From positions 36,794,911 through 36,858,910 of the forward strand of contig NC_052046.1 in NCBI RefSeq assembly GCF_015832195.1: a DNA stretch of 64,000 nt, in the 5' to 3' direction. The position numbers and the translations under genes were made by a program. Numbering within the stretch: the first letter of the stretch is position 1; every line of letters starts with the position of its first letter. The DNA is from Motacilla alba alba. Its lineage: Eukaryota; Chordata; Aves; Passeriformes; Motacillidae. Positions 48,408 to 63,120 of this stretch are shown here, piece after piece. The notes beneath the pieces are model-generated. The model searched no databases, was not told where the DNA came from, and saw nothing but the letters and a program-made list of their open reading frames with translations.

Positions 48408-51400
48408 GTAAATGAAGAAAAACATGCTCATATTTCACTTTCATTTCATGGGGATGTTTGCAGCAGGGGAGTGGTGAGGGACTGTCCAGGCTTGCTTGCA
48501 ATAGCAAGTGAAGCTGAGTGAAGCTGGGTCTTCTAGGTTTGCACAGGTTTTCCCTTTACTCTCTCCTCTGTACACACAGACTGATTCAGCTCTCACTGTG
48601 CTCATTGATAGAGTGTGGTCTGAATTTGAAGTCCAGACCTCTACATTATATCAGGTGTTTGCAGGACTGTGTTGAAAAGAAGTTTTATTTTGAATTACAT
48701 AATTAACATTTTGTTTTCTGTTATGTTATCTTACTAGGCCAGTATCTATATTTTTATTACTATAAAGACTAATTGCTTCTTTTGAATTTTGACTAAATGC
48801 AGCTCCAGAAGATGCAACAAATCTGGCCAAGGCAATATACCAATCATTTAGCACTTCGTGCTATGACAAAAATGTGACAAAAATGATGAGATCAGAGACA
48901 TTGCCTGTGTAGTTGTACCTGAGAAACCAAAACTACAATGTGGTTATTGTATCCTTCTATATGCAGAGAAATGTGCATTGAAATTGGGCTGACAGGAACC
49001 CTGAGGAGTCCAAAGCATCTCTTACAATAGCTAATCTACTGTTGACAGGTATTTGTAAACACATCCCAGTGACAGACACTTCTCTCTCCCTGCGCAACCT
49101 CCTGAGCAGCCCTTCCCTTGCTATTCCTTGTCCTCCCACCATGGTCATGGAGGAGAGTTTTTTCTTTCCTCTTTGCAGAAAAATTTTACATCTTTCCCAG
49201 ATTCTCTGACTAGAATAAAACAGGTTTTCCTGAGCCCTGCACATAGCTTTTGCTCTTCTGCCCAGTCCAGGTTTAGTTATTTTTAACTATAACGGAATTA
49301 TGATTGCTTGCTTTGCAGAGGACAGCCCCACACACACATATCAGGGTGAAGCTTTCTTTCTCCTGTCATATTCAGCCCCTAAAAAATTAGTCATTACCCA
49401 TATCACATTTGGGCAGCTGACATCCCTGCCTAAAGTGCACTGCTTTGTTCTTGTCTTCCTTGAAACACATTTTAAAATACTATTCAGATCTGCATTTGCT
49501 GGAAGAGTACCCCAACTTTAGTGTCCCAAATAAAATACAAATCTTTTCTACAGACATGGCAAGCACACTGCTTGCTGGACTTGTGCCAGATATCTAATGG
49601 CAATAAGTTATGTAGGGGCTTTTTAGAACAATCAGCAACATGTTTTTATAATTGGGACCTTTTTTGTTGCTTCTCCTTTAATATCTCTAAAACAAAGGCA
49701 CAGAGGAAAATCCCCCTATGAATATTGACCATACATTTAGCTTTCTACTTGGTACCTATGCTGCCTAGTATTCTACCATTGACACAGAGGTGGCATATAT
49801 CCTGTGAAACAAGATTATGTGCAAGTATCCAGAGATAATCATGCAGCCAAGTACTACCATTTTATTTTTGCTGGCAGGCTCCTCCCTGCCACCTCAATAT
49901 TCTGCTCTTTGTCATTGTGCCCTTAAATACATGATTGCTCCACCTTTTTTCAAGATCTGTGACAGTATTTATATCTCAGCCACACATGCACAGCACATTA
50001 GTCAGCTAAGGGTTTTGCACATTGCTCTGCAAGGTATTTCGGTTGGATCTCAGCCTTGCTTCATTTACCCCTGCCCATGAATGGCCCTGCAGGACCAGAA
50101 CTCACAGTGATTTGACTGAAGACCTGTACTTCTGGGGCACTTCTAAAATCAGAATTATATAAACTAACATAAATATGCACTTGATGCTAACAGTTACAAC
50201 ATTTGCAAATATATCTAAATGTTAATGGCCTTGCCTGAAATAATTTTTCTTCAAATCCATTGAGTCAATGTTGTTTTTTATTAATTATTCCTCCCTCCTT
50301 CCATCCTGATTTTAATGCAGCTTTCTTCATAAGAAAAATTCTGGAATAGCATCCTTCCCAATTCCTGTCCTCAGAGAGCATCAGCTGGACAGCAGTTCTT
50401 CCAGAGCCCAATACTCCTTTTGATAACTCAGACATCTAATGTACTTCTTTATGGCTGAACGAGGTCTGGGGGCTCTTGAACACATCTCACGTGATCTTGA
50501 TTACTTTCCAATTCTCTTAATTTCTTTTTACTGACAACTTTATATCTTTCTGCAAAAGCTGGCTAGACTACACAAGTTTTCAGCTGAAATACTTCATGAG
50601 TATGAAGTACTCTCCCACTCTCTCCAATGTGGCAGAGCTCTCACAGTTTTTCAGGGAAGTACTGCCATCAATGTATGTCCACATATTTTTATATTATTAT
50701 TTGTTTTGTGCACCAGTTTTTTGCTTTCCATGTTGTTTTTTTAATGTTTATTTGGTTTGGAAGCTAGCTAGCAAGAATAACAACTGGCAGGCTGAGTAAA
50801 GCTTTTATAAAAGTAATCGGGGGTAAAACAAGATGAAATGAAACAGAAGAAAACCACATGGGAAAAGTTCACTCAATGTAAATTTAGATGCAAATTGATT
50901 AAAATGAGAGTTCTTAAGGGAAAGTGATGTCTCATCTCATAGCTCTTGATTACTTCTTTCTCTTGTTGCTGGCTGCTACTGAAGTAGCAGAAGTACACCC
51001 AGTTTCTGTTTCAACCACTGCTGATAGGAAGTGATTGGGCTGTAGGGTACAGTCTTATTTTGGGGAAAGTCTCTTTGTTTGGATCTGTGTGTCCCCATCT
51101 CCTCTTACATAGTCTTTTGTGGTCCCTGGAAACACCACTGGTACACTTGCTGTCTTATGCCATTACTGTTCTTTGTCCATCTGTCATTTACATGACATAA
51201 CATTTCTAATAATAACCTGAAGTAATCTTTGCCTGTGACCTCAGCAAACCTCCATGTGCAGCATTGGGTGTTACAGCAAGGGTATGAACCCAGCTAGAAG
51301 TGATTGACCACCTCTCCCTCTGGCTGCATTTCCATTCTTCCAGGGTGCAGATAACCTTCCTTTAACCCTGGAGCAGACAGCATTGTAGAAGAATGGTCTT

Positions 51401-53157
51401 CTGCGTTTTGCAATTGAACGCCAAATAAAGGGCTTATTTAAGGGTGCTCAGGATCCAGGAATGAACAGAGGTAATTCAAACCTGATCTCCCAAGTCTCAG
51501 CCAGTGCTTCAAATGCAAGTTTTTCTCATTTCCCTATCTAAGTATTTCTTTACTTTGCAAGGTCTTTCCTGTTGCACATGCTGTTTAACATAAGACAGAT
51601 GAATTTGCCATCTGGCTGCATTCTGGCTTCCATGGAAGGGAGGAAGGAATAAACCAAGACTGGCTAAAACCCAGCACAGAGTATCTGGGCATTGATGACT
51701 TCAGCCTGCTGAATTGAGGGGCATCCATTGCTGTTGCAGAAAAGCTGATGCTCTAGTAGAATTCTCAATGACCTCTATCCTTCAGGTGCTTTAGAGGGTT
51801 TGCAGTGTTGCTAGCCATTGCTGAAACTCATGACCATCTGCTCTTGTCAAAACTGTTATATAATTAAGGAGGTTGCATCAACCTGCCAGGTGGTGAATTT
51901 GGCTAAATCCTTCCCCACATACCCTAGAAGTACATTTGTCTTTCTGCATCATTGTGTGATAGTTGGAAAAGTTGTGGATCTGGGAAAGACTTCAGCTGAG
52001 CTGTGCAAAAGAAATCTGCACATGACCTCAAAGCTGATTTGGTAACCCAGGCTCTCAAGAATGTCTACATAAATAAGGAAATCACAGATAAATTGACCAA
52101 TATAACAAATCCACAAACTTCCCAGTTCTCAGTATGACGTGTTTTCTTTTTCTTCTTTTCCTTTTTTTTTTCTAGTGCAGGTATTTCTACCTTGCCCTTC
52201 TCCACAAACATTTTCTCATATAAGGCCCATTTAAAAATCCAAAGCACTTCTTGTCAGTGAATGTTTCACACTGTTATGGAGGTAACACATTAAGTGGGAG
52301 ACAGGTCACTTTTTTTACCAGGCAATCTGAAGATATCTACAGAGAAAATAAATGGATTTAAAGTTGCCTGTAGAGACAATTAAAATTTTCTATTTTTTTA
52401 TTCAGTAAGATTGAAAGTATATGCAAATGTTTAATATAAGAAGGTTAAGAATTGCAGATCACCTTTTGCTTTTAGTAGATGACACTTCTACTGTACAATT
52501 TACAGAAGCCAAGTGAGATTTTTAGGATATACTGAAAAATTCTAACTCTAGAATGAGAGGGAGACTATTTACAAGACCACGTAGTGACAGGACAAGGGGG
52601 AATGTCTTCAAACTGAAAGAGGTTTAGATTAGATAATAGGAAGAAATTATTTACTGTGAGGGTAATGAGACACTGGCACAGGTGGCCCAGGGAAACTGTG
52701 TATGCCTCATCCCTGGAAGTGTCCAAGGCCAGGTTAGATGGGGCTTTGAGCAATCTGGTCCAGTGGAAGATACCCCTGTCCATGGCAGGGAATTCGAAAT
52801 AGATGATCTTTGATGTCTCTTCCAACACAAACCATTCCATGAGTCGATGATGTTTATTAGAAGAAGATGTAAAAAAATCTGTAGAAAAAGATAGGAATGA
52901 ACTCCTCATAGCTTGGTGTGTGTTGTGTTTTGAGCGTAACCCTGCTTCATTAAAAATGTAGGTTTGTATGTTTCTTAAAGGAAGCTGTTGCATTTCTTTT
53001 ATCGTTTATGAGCCAGACAGTCTGGCTTTAAAGAAGTGTCCCCCCATTAATGGATTTCTGTCAGCCGGATAACCCCTGCATAACACTGCTACGTGCAGCC
53101 ATTTTTTTTTCAAACCATTGACAGCTGTATTTCACTGTTTTTTGCAAAACAATGTAG
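48408..53157 (+). other. MUSK: MUSK intron 9
   Basis: 4.75 kb, containing a CR1 3' end at 52.55-52.85 kb. No other element is recognised. Confidence 0.85.
52554..52851 (+). mobile_element. CR1 LINE, truncated 3' end
   Basis: About 300 bp matches the familiar CR1 3' region: the TAGTGACAGGACAAGGGG phrase, then a GGCACAGGTGGCCCAGGGAA stretch, TGGATGGGG-like and CCATGGCAGGG phrases, ending in CCATTCCATGAGTCGATGA, a decayed form of the CR1 terminal repeat. It is 5'-truncated and non-coding. CR1 is the dominant LINE of birds and other reptiles. Confidence 0.92.
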
Positions 53158-53333
53158 AGAGAATTGCCTTGCTGTAAAGGATCTCTACTGCTTTAAGGAA
53201 TGGCTCTCAATGGAGGAGAACTCTCAGAAGGGGATTTACAAGCCAGGGCTGATGCTGCTCACTCTTCCTGAATGCAACAGGTTGCCCAGCCTGCACCAGA
53301 ATCCCAGCTCCTGTACCCGCATCCCTTTCTTTG
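53158..53333 (+). CDS. MUSK: MUSK exon 10: second part of Frizzled-like domain
   Basis: Residues 396-454. It supplies the last four CRD cysteines (399, 407, 435, 448), seen in [17 protein letters not shown] and NPSSC. Cys317 to Cys448 completes the ten-cysteine pattern shared with Frizzled receptors. It begins in phase 2 after ACAATGTAG and ends in phase 1 at TTTG|GTAAGG. Confidence 0.95.
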
Positions 53334-53750
53334 GTAAGGTGGCACATGCTGCTGATTGTCCAGAGAGCTATGCTCTTGGTAAGGGAGAGGGGAAGTGTAT
53401 GATCCATAATTTACAACTAAAGTAAAAGCTGATGGTGGGTACTATCCTGTCAGCACCTATGCATGGAATTGTGACAGCTGCTTTAGCTGTTTGCCTCTCT
53501 TGTGCAACTGGGGTGTGGGGAAAATCCCTCAAATAAATAAAGCCTGGATCTTTATTGAGAAGATCATAGCAATCTAAAAAAACAGTCTTAATGATAGCAA
53601 AATTGCCACTCAGGTGCCTTTGCAAAGAAACAAGCTGTTTAAGCACTGCTAGGGAGAGAACTTTTTTCCTGTAGCATGCTTCTAAGTGAGCATCTGGTGT
53701 TATTGCGTCCTGGACAATCCCTCCTTACATCTTGTCTTGTCTCTTTACAG
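53334..53750 (+). other. MUSK: MUSK intron 10
   Basis: 417 bp, no recognised element. It ends with a strong acceptor CTTGTCTCTTTACAG. Confidence 0.85.
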
Positions 53751-53774
53751 ATTTTAAGAAGGAGAACATAACCA
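53751..53774 (+). CDS. MUSK: MUSK exon 11: 24-nt linker exon
   Basis: Encodes DFKKENIT (residues 455-462), matching the DYNKEN linker after the CRD in mammals and adding a possible N-glycosylation site (NIT). Both ends are phase 1, so it can be included or skipped without changing frame. The flanking signals are strong (CTTTACAG acceptor, GTAAGT donor). Confidence 0.88.
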
Positions 53775-56700
53775 GTAAGTAGACTGCTCAAGACTTCATG
53801 TTTTTAGAGATGGACTTGATATTCTTTATTGAAGCTGCCATTTGCACATGTTTTTGTGTTTTCTGCTGGTCCTGGCTGGCTGAATTTAGATTACTACTGA
53901 GGAATATCTGGGTTTCCACATCCAAGGCATGGGGAAACACATTTCCAGCTCTTTGGAGGTTGGGGAGACCACGGGCTGGTAACTTTTTATGAGAGAGGCA
54001 TGGTAGTTTTAGGTGGTACCCTTCCCTCCAGCTGTTTCCTTTTCTATCTACCCATTGGCTATCATTCTCCTCTACCCACATTTGTATTTCTGATTCTGAG
54101 GTTCATTCCAGCCTTGTATGTTAACAACATGGTTACCTATGACAGGCTGGCCCTGCAAGACCTTAAGCTCCCAGTATTCTCCTCAAATCACCTCTGAAGT
54201 CTGGCTGTTTCTTGTATGAACCTCCCATGACCAGTGGTGAGACCCAGACATCCCCTGCAGTGCTGCTTTGACTTCTGTCAGGCTCCCCCCTACTGTTGGT
54301 CATGGCTGAAGCATGCACACCCACTTCTTCCACTCATGTGTAATTGCATTTTCAAGCTCAGCCACTGAACTTGCCTCATTGGAAAAAGGAAGAATCTCTC
54401 TCTTGCCATGCATCTAAGCAGGTGAGGTTTGCAGATTTCACAGTGTCACACACCTTATGTATGGAGAGAGAAGCAAAGTGGAAAAAAAAAAAAGGAAATA
54501 AAGAATTTTGGGGAATGTTCTTTCATGGAAAGATCTTGGCTTCACCTGACAACCCAAGACCTAGGGGCCTGGTGATGCAGACATGGTGACAAGGGCCTCA
54601 GCACCCTCTGGGCCAGTGCCTACAGCCTGCAAGTGCAGCCATCCCTGCGCTAGTGGAGGAACCACAAGAGAGGTGTGTCAGCATGTGAAATGAGAATTTA
54701 TGGGATGGCTTCAGTCTCCCCACAGATATTTCAGGATATACCCTCTGTCTCCTGTGTATTGTGTATGCATGAACTTTTCTGTTCAGCTTCCACAGCATTT
54801 TCCAGAGTGGCATTGCACAAATGTACAATATTCAGTCATGAACCAGGAAGATAGTAACATTTTAGTAATATTGCCCCTCTTTTTTTCTTTAGACCCACTG
54901 TTATGTGCACAGGGGTTTGTTGAGCATTAACTGAACTGTTTTCTAGCTTGTTATCAAATTATTCATTAATGCCCAGGTGGACCAGCTATATTATTCTTCT
55001 GTCCTCACTGTAGGAAGACAGTCTATAAAAACATCTGCATTTCCAGAGTATGAAGGATTCAGAGGTTCTTTCTTAGTGTTGCTCTTGCCCCTAAGGTTCT
55101 TCACATTCATCTTTTAAGGTGTCCCACTGACATTTATTTCAGGTCTGTGCAGAAATCTTTTCCTTGTTTATTACTAGTTGTGTCATGAGGTACCTTTCAG
55201 GCATTGCTTCCTTGCCTTTGAATGTGAAACAAGTAAAATTCTTATCTCAGGTACACAATATGTTCCAGGACAGTTTAACACCTCTGATTAAAATGTTACA
55301 TCTCTGCAGAGCTGCAGGTGCTGGTCATGTGAGGCTGCTATCTAATTGCAGATGTGAGTCATAAATGGTATTCATGGATCAGCCAAAGAAATCCACCTTA
55401 GAGTATTTTACTTTGCTTTTGTCTTGGGTTTAAATGTTCCCATAAAATCCATGATCATTCCTCTACTGAAGTGTTTAGATGCCTCAGGGCTACATGAATT
55501 CAATCCTTTGTTCAAGCTCACTCGACTGGAGTTAACACTTTAAAGGCAGTATGTCTACCTACATGTGTATAGTGCCTGCTACCTTCTGAAGCCTTGGTAA
55601 GCTAAGAGTCTATCACAATATATAACTGCAATCCTGAGTGCAAGAAGAAAACAGCAGATAGTTATGAGGGTGTGTTGACTATGGTCCTTGTACATGAGAA
55701 AGAGTACAATCCACAATGATGGATAGCCTTGTGTCAAATTTGGGTCAACACTTACACAAAGCTTTCAGGAAGATGAAAAGTGTTTGCTTATAAAAGTCAT
55801 TACTTTAGAACACATCACATTTCTTCTTGTTCTTCTTTATTCCTGACCTGCGAGATTATGAACATAATAGAAAATAAAATTATGAAAAAAGAATTTGCTG
55901 GTTTGTTAATTTTTCAAGGCTAACAGTGCGGTGGACCCTAATATATGCCATCTATTACAATGTTGGCCTTGGCTTAACTGAGTTTAGAGATTACCTACTA
56001 TATGTTGAAATCTGTAAGGCTGCATCTCCTCTGTTGTCTTTCTGCTTCCTAGATTATGCCAGCATGCATTAAACTCTCCTATGGGGACAGGTGTATGTGA
56101 GGACATATGTCCTATGAGGACATTCGTGCATATTCCTACAGTAAAATCTCAAGATTTTCTGCCTAATTTTTCTGCCGCTGGGACAAGCCCTATATATGCA
56201 GTGACTACATTATCTTCATTATAAAGAACATTGTTTTGTGCTGATAGCATTTCTTAGATCATAGTTCAGATCATACTTCAGGGTATTGTTTCCATGCGTG
56301 CTGAAAATCATAGGCTGTTTCCAAATAATCAAAGAGGATAAGCACTGTACAAAAGAAGGAGGAGGGCAACTTTATGAATCCTAGCTCCCTACTACCAGCT
56401 GAGGAATATGAGTGTCTTCCTATTAGTGTCCCAGTAAAAATGCAGGCTGTGAATCATGGAACCAGTGCTGTGATTTGCTTTCTGCCTTGGTTTGGCTTGG
56501 GTGGATTCAGCGTGGCTTTGCCCTGCACTTTCTGCATGATGTACTGTGAACTACATATTTGCAACTCAACCATCATAGGCACATGGCCTGTTTTCTCAGT
56601 CTGAGAGAGCTGCAGTGCCCTCTTTGAAGTTTTACCAGATTTCTGCCTATGTATTGAGTGCAAAATACATTAGAGAGTAAACAGGAGGCTAAGCAGTACC

Positions 56701-56848
56701 CTTCCTGTGTTGTCTAGTCCTTCTGTGTGGTTCACATCTGATGCTGTCAGATGGTCTTATGTAACATCATGAACTTTATTCTTGTAATTCTCTGCTGCAG
56801 GACATGGCCTGAAATGCCTTGACCCCATGTTTTTATTTTCTCTCCCAG
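53775..56848 (+). other. MUSK: MUSK intron 11
   Basis: 3.07 kb with no recognised element beyond a short poly-A run near 54.48 kb. Confidence 0.85.
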
Positions 56849-56937
56849 GGACTTGCTACAGTGACAATGGCCAGTTTTACCAGGGCACAGCCAATGTCAC
56901 AGCATCTGGCATCCCCTGCCAGAAGTGGAGTGATCAG
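56849..56937 (+). CDS. MUSK: MUSK exon 12: first part of kringle domain
   Basis: Residues 463-492. It begins [18 protein letters not shown] and includes the first two kringle cysteines (465 and the one in GIPCQKW). CQKW is the kringle signature. ANVT is a possible glycosylation site. It starts in phase 1 and ends in phase 0 at CAG|GTGAGC. Confidence 0.95.
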
Positions 56938-57320
56938 GTGAGCGTCAGTGTGAGATCCACCGAAGGGAGAGATGTGCTCGAGGTGTGCTTTTCCAAGGAT
57001 TTTCTCAGAGTCAGGCAGCCCATTCTCAGTGAAAGGGATGAGAGAGGAACAAGTTGACTTCATTCTTGAGCTCACTGGTGTTTTATAATCTCATCATATT
57101 TCAATCTACAAGTTCTCCTTTCTGTGTCAAGATGTGTTCTCTGTCATTTCAGGCCACTGAAAGGCTGTTTCACCAAAGGCTCTGTCTTGCTTCACTCTTT
57201 TTTTTTTGTTTGTTTTTGTTTTTGTTTTTTTTTTGTTTGTTTCCTTTTTTGTTTTAATAATAATAATAATAGCATGGAAATTATGCTGAAACACTAATAA
57301 AATTTGCTTCCTCCCCCAAG
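56938..57320 (+). other. MUSK: MUSK intron 12
   Basis: 383 bp. A T-rich and TTTG-rich tract at about 57,198-57,252 and a short AAT run precede the CCTCCCCCAAG acceptor. Confidence 0.85.
57198..57252 (+). repeat. T-rich (TTTG)n low-complexity tract
   Basis: Interrupted poly-T with TTTG units, 70-120 bp before the exon 13 acceptor. Confidence 0.85.
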
Positions 57321-57480
57321 GCTCCCCATCGGCACAGGAGGACTCCTCAGGTTTTCCCAGAGCTGCTTGATGCTGAGAATTACTGCCGCAATCCAGGAGG
57401 TGAGAACGAGCGTCCCTGGTGCTACACAAAGGATCCAGCTGTGACCTGGGAATACTGCAGCGTGTCTCCCTGTGGAGATG
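57321..57480 (+). CDS. MUSK: MUSK exon 13: rest of kringle domain
   Basis: Residues 493-545. It contains [14 protein letters not shown] and WEYCSVSPC, the remaining four kringle cysteines and the conserved tryptophans. The full domain spans Cys465-Cys543, a normal kringle length. It ends in phase 1 at GATG|GTAGGC, so the kringle is a self-contained 249-nt phase 1-1 unit. Confidence 0.96.
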
Positions 57481-58676
57481 GTAGGCAACTGCACTTTATG
57501 ATTTCTGCCACTGTGGTTGTTTTGTGGCCATGCAAGGTGATTGCATCCTGAGTACACCAATCTGTTCTGTCTTCTGGATTCAGACTGAAGACAGATGAAT
57601 CAAGCACCTTGCACTAGGTTATATAAATGCCAAAGATGAAGTGAAATGTCCTGTGGTATTCTGGAAAACTATTTTGTCATACTGTTTAGAAGGTAGGGCT
57701 TCAGGCTGTTTTCCAACCTTGTTTAGTTTAGGGTGATTTTTTTTCAGTAATACCCCCCTCCTGCCCCCGCCCCTAATTTAAACTAAAAATAAGCCAAAAA
57801 AAAGATCGAAACATCTTTGTTTTTTTTGATATAGAAGCTAAGTATTCGTGTAATTTCTTTTTCAAAAACAGACAAATTTTTGAAAAATTTTGAAAAATAT
57901 TTCATCCAAGATTCCCAGTTTCTGGATTTCAGTGCTCAGAAATAAGACTGCATTTGGAAACTTCCTGCACAGGGAACAGAGGTTCTGTGGACATAAGTGA
58001 ACACAAGTAATTTTCAGTTTAGCTGGCAACTAAGGAGAAGAATTTAAATTTCTTTCTGTTCTCAAACACTGCATGCAGAGAACAGCATTTTCTAGAATAT
58101 CTCAGAAACTACTCCACAGGTAGTTATGTGATTTTTTTCCCTAATAATTCAGTCAAGTGTGCTTTAAGCTAGTTTTCCACATTTGCCTCATAAAGACACT
58201 GAGATGCAAACTGTTGGGGGTAAGAGGATATTTTGGGAAAGTATCACTCTGTACTTACTTGGTCTTACACTCCGCCCTGCAGATTCCTTTTAGGACACAT
58301 GATACATTGTGGTTTACATTGTGCACCATTGATCTTTCCCACTGCAGACATTACTATATTTGAATACTGTTGAGACTATAAGATATGACCTCCCATTTGT
58401 AACTCTTGCAAATATTCTATACCAAAACTGTGTTCCCAGCCTAATGGGAACTATACATTGGTCTTACCAGATCTTGGATTTTCACATGTGGCAAGCACAA
58501 ATGGGTTTTGCTTCCTGCAAACCAAGCTTCCCTAGTATGATCCTCTCATGTGGTCATAGGGCTGTATCTGTAATGCCAGTAATTCCCAGGGTGACAGATT
58601 AGCTCTGTAAATTCCTCTTAGAGAAAGCTCTATAAACTAGCAGAGGCATAACCCTCTGATTTTATTTGCATTACAG
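57481..58676 (+). other. MUSK: MUSK intron 13
   Basis: 1.2 kb of AT-rich sequence, no recognised element. Confidence 0.85.
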
Positions 58677-58866
58677 CATTGTTATCCCCGGGAACAAGAA
58701 AACCAAATGGAGAGACTCTAAATCTTCCCCCTCCTCCTCCATTTTCCCCTACATACTCCATGACTGTTATCATCTCGATCATCTCCAGCTTTGCTCTGGT
58801 CGTGATCTTTGGCATTATCACCCTGATTTGCTGCCGTCGTCGAAAACAGTGGAAAAACAAAAAAAG
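58677..58866 (+). CDS. MUSK: MUSK exon 14: stalk, transmembrane helix, start of cytoplasmic tail
   Basis: Residues 546-608. A short stalk with a run of five prolines leads to [17 protein letters not shown], the start of the membrane helix (about 574-598), then two cysteines and the stop-transfer cluster [10 protein letters not shown]. The type I topology fits the signal peptide. The donor is AAAAAG|GTAAAT, phase 2. Confidence 0.97.
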
Positions 58867-59385
<519 letters not shown>

Positions 59386-59447
59386 TAACCAGTCTTTTTG
59401 TGAGTCTTCTTTATCTGAAAGTACTTGCAAAAAATCAGCACTGGAAA

Positions 59448-59590
59448 TCATCCATCCATCCATCCATCCATCCATCCATCCATCCATCCATCCATCCATC
59501 CATCTGTCCATCCATCCATCCATGCATCTATCCATCCATCCATCCATCCATCCATCCATCCATCCATCCATCCATCCATCCATCCATCCA
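59448..59590 (+). repeat. (ATCC)n microsatellite
   Basis: About 143 bp of ATCC units with a few interruptions, starting only 64 bp after the exon 15 donor. Confidence 0.97.
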
Positions 59591-60009
59591 CTCAAATGCA
59601 TGGGTACCAAATGGTACACAACACTCAGGTTTGAATAATTGTTTTTGCTGTCCATTGCTATCTGTCAATATTTGTTAACTTTTGCCACACATTACTCTTT
59701 TCTACTCCCTAGTAGATGTAATGCCCTACTCACATACTGAAGTCTGGTGTAAAATTTCAGCTAAGTTTTGCCAAGAGTACTGCTTGTAACATGTGACCTA
59801 TTGTGGCGTTCTTGCACTTCCCAGTATTTATGAATTGTCAGTGTGTGGTGATCTCCATTATAACACCAGTAGTGACCTGTGTAATTACCACGAAAGTCAT
59901 TGTGTCATGCTACAGTTCAGTCCAAACCGAATTTCAATTTGATTCCGTGGCAAAACCAAACCAAACCAAAAATCCCCTAAAAACCTTCCTGACATAGGCC
60001 AATGGGGAA

Positions 60010-60046
60010 GGGGGGGGGGGGGGGGGAGGGGGGGGAGAGGGGGGAT
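60010..60046 (+). repeat. poly-G tract
   Basis: A run of 17 G (60,010-60,026), then further G runs separated by single A. It could form a G-quadruplex in the nascent MUSK RNA and is prone to sequencing error. Confidence 0.9.
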
Positions 60047-60065
60047 GGGCGTATGGTCGTGTGTC

Positions 60066-61019
<954 letters not shown>

Positions 61020-63071
61020 GTGTCCCCTTTAGTTAGTTGCTCACTTTTTATTTTTGGAATTTGCAGCCACTGTTACCTGTTTTAAACCTAAGATGTTAGA
61101 CAACAGCCCAGTTCTGATAATATCATGGGAGGTGAGATTGTGCACTTTTACAAATGTGAATAATCCTTAATTGACAACCCCAAAAATGAGGAGGATGGAA
61201 GATACCTGGTTTTTCTTGACAGAATCCATAATTTCTGCAAGAAAATCTGGATGTTGTCCCGCTGGTTTCCTTCTAAGGTCTGATCCCCAAATTCCTAGAA
61301 GAAAGTGTACAGGCTGCATAGTTCCCTGCTTAGTCGGGGCAGTGATCTTTTTCCTTTGCAGTTAAGGAGTATGGGGCATGGCTGATTTTGTAGCTGTAGC
61401 TAGAGGCCTGTATGATGACCTCACAAAAACCCAGGGAAGGATCAGAATCCCACCATAGGCCAAGATGTGCTTGGTGAAATGCTTCTGTTGACTGCCAAAG
61501 CAAAGGGCTATCCTTGCAAAAAGCAGTCAAAATGCAGGTGTTTGTAAAGTCTATAGTTAAGCTGTTGATGTACCTGCTAGAAAATGAGTTCCGAACAGGT
61601 TAAACATGTTACAGCTGGGAAGCAGTTTCAATAGCTGTGATGGACTTTTTTTTTCTAATGAAGAGATAAATTATTTCTAATGGAAGAAAAGCAAGTATAC
61701 TTTTCTTTATTACAGAGAGAACTAAAGATAACAAAATTCAAAGGGTGCACAGTGGTATCGTCACAGATGCTTAGCCTGTGATGAACTGTTAGCCTGGATG
61801 GCCAAACACATCTGAGCTTGAAACAAAAACACAGCTATAGAAACTGCACAACAGCTGTGCCTGGGGCACTGCACACCAGGGGCACAGGACAGCTCTTGTC
61901 CCAGCCTCAGTGCAGTGCTTGGGGTGCCCTGAGGTGCATCACCCTCCTGCTCATGCTGCAGGAGTCTTCACCTGTGTGCGAGCAGGGCAGACATTCTTTT
62001 TCCCAAGTGCTGCTTTGGCCCTGCTCTGGGAGCTTTAATACAATTTGAGTGCAGCACAGACCTTTCTGAGCTTGAAATGACTTTCATGGATATCAAAAAA
62101 GATTTCTCAAAGGGTATACAAACATCACTAAAGTGCTAGTTAAGCAAGTGCCAAAATGGTGTAAAGACCTTTTATGTGGATTTCATCCACTTCAGCACTG
62201 CAATTTCTTTCAATAAAGCCTTTTTGTTATTGTCAATGGAAACAGAGAAAAAGACACAGGAGAAAAAAAGAAAGTATTACATCTTACCTAGCATTTGCAA
62301 AGTGAGAAGTACCACATCCTGAGAGATGCTTGCTCTCTGTGGCTCAGGGAAGGAGCCACAGAAATATTGCTTCTTAGGGACCTCCTTTTTTTATTACCAT
62401 CTCTATCAAAAATGCCTCCAAGGCTTTATAATTCCTTATAATAAGATGTGGACATTTCTGTGCACTGCTGGCATATCAGTGCAGACCGCTGATCCACTAG
62501 TACAAGCTGTGCATCCATCCAGGTTGCTGAAACTATCAAAACTCATATTATTGCTTTCTCATCTCAGAAGGATAAAATGTACTTTCCTGCATGTGTTAAA
62601 TGGACATCTCAAGCTAAGTTTAGCAATCCTCTTACTTCTCCTGCTCTCATGTTTCTCGCTCTTCTGTAAACACAGCTCTGCACTCAGTGCCAGCAGTGCT
62701 TTTGCCAGTTGGCTGCTGTGAGTCCTGATTCAGTGTTTATTCACTCCTGGGTCAAGCAACATGTTAGGACAGGAAGTGTCTAGCTATCATTTACTAGCTT
62801 CTCCTGAAAGGCTACTGTCTTCACCAGGATCAGCTTCACACTTGGAAGGATAAGGAAGTAGCCATGCTTAAAACAAAATTCAGGACCAGGCTCAGGTCTG
62901 TCCCAGCTAGATGTTTGTGGCTGATTCTCATCCTGGGAGGACCACGCTGGCCCCATAAGCCACCAGAACTCTGTGCAGTTCAGCACAGCCAGCATGCAAC
63001 TTTTCTTCATGAACTGGAGCAGTGTGGTCCAGGCAAAGCCTGAAGATCAGGATTGGCTAGAAGCCTGGATG

Positions 63072-63120
63072 TGGAGTATTTGCTAGTAGGCCGGTATGGA
63101 GTTTTTGCTAGTAGGCTGGA
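63072..63120 (+). repeat. two-copy 25-bp tandem repeat
   Basis: Two adjacent copies of a unit with the core TTGCTAGTAGGC, at 63,072-63,096 and 63,097-63,120, differing at a few bases. Confidence 0.85.
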
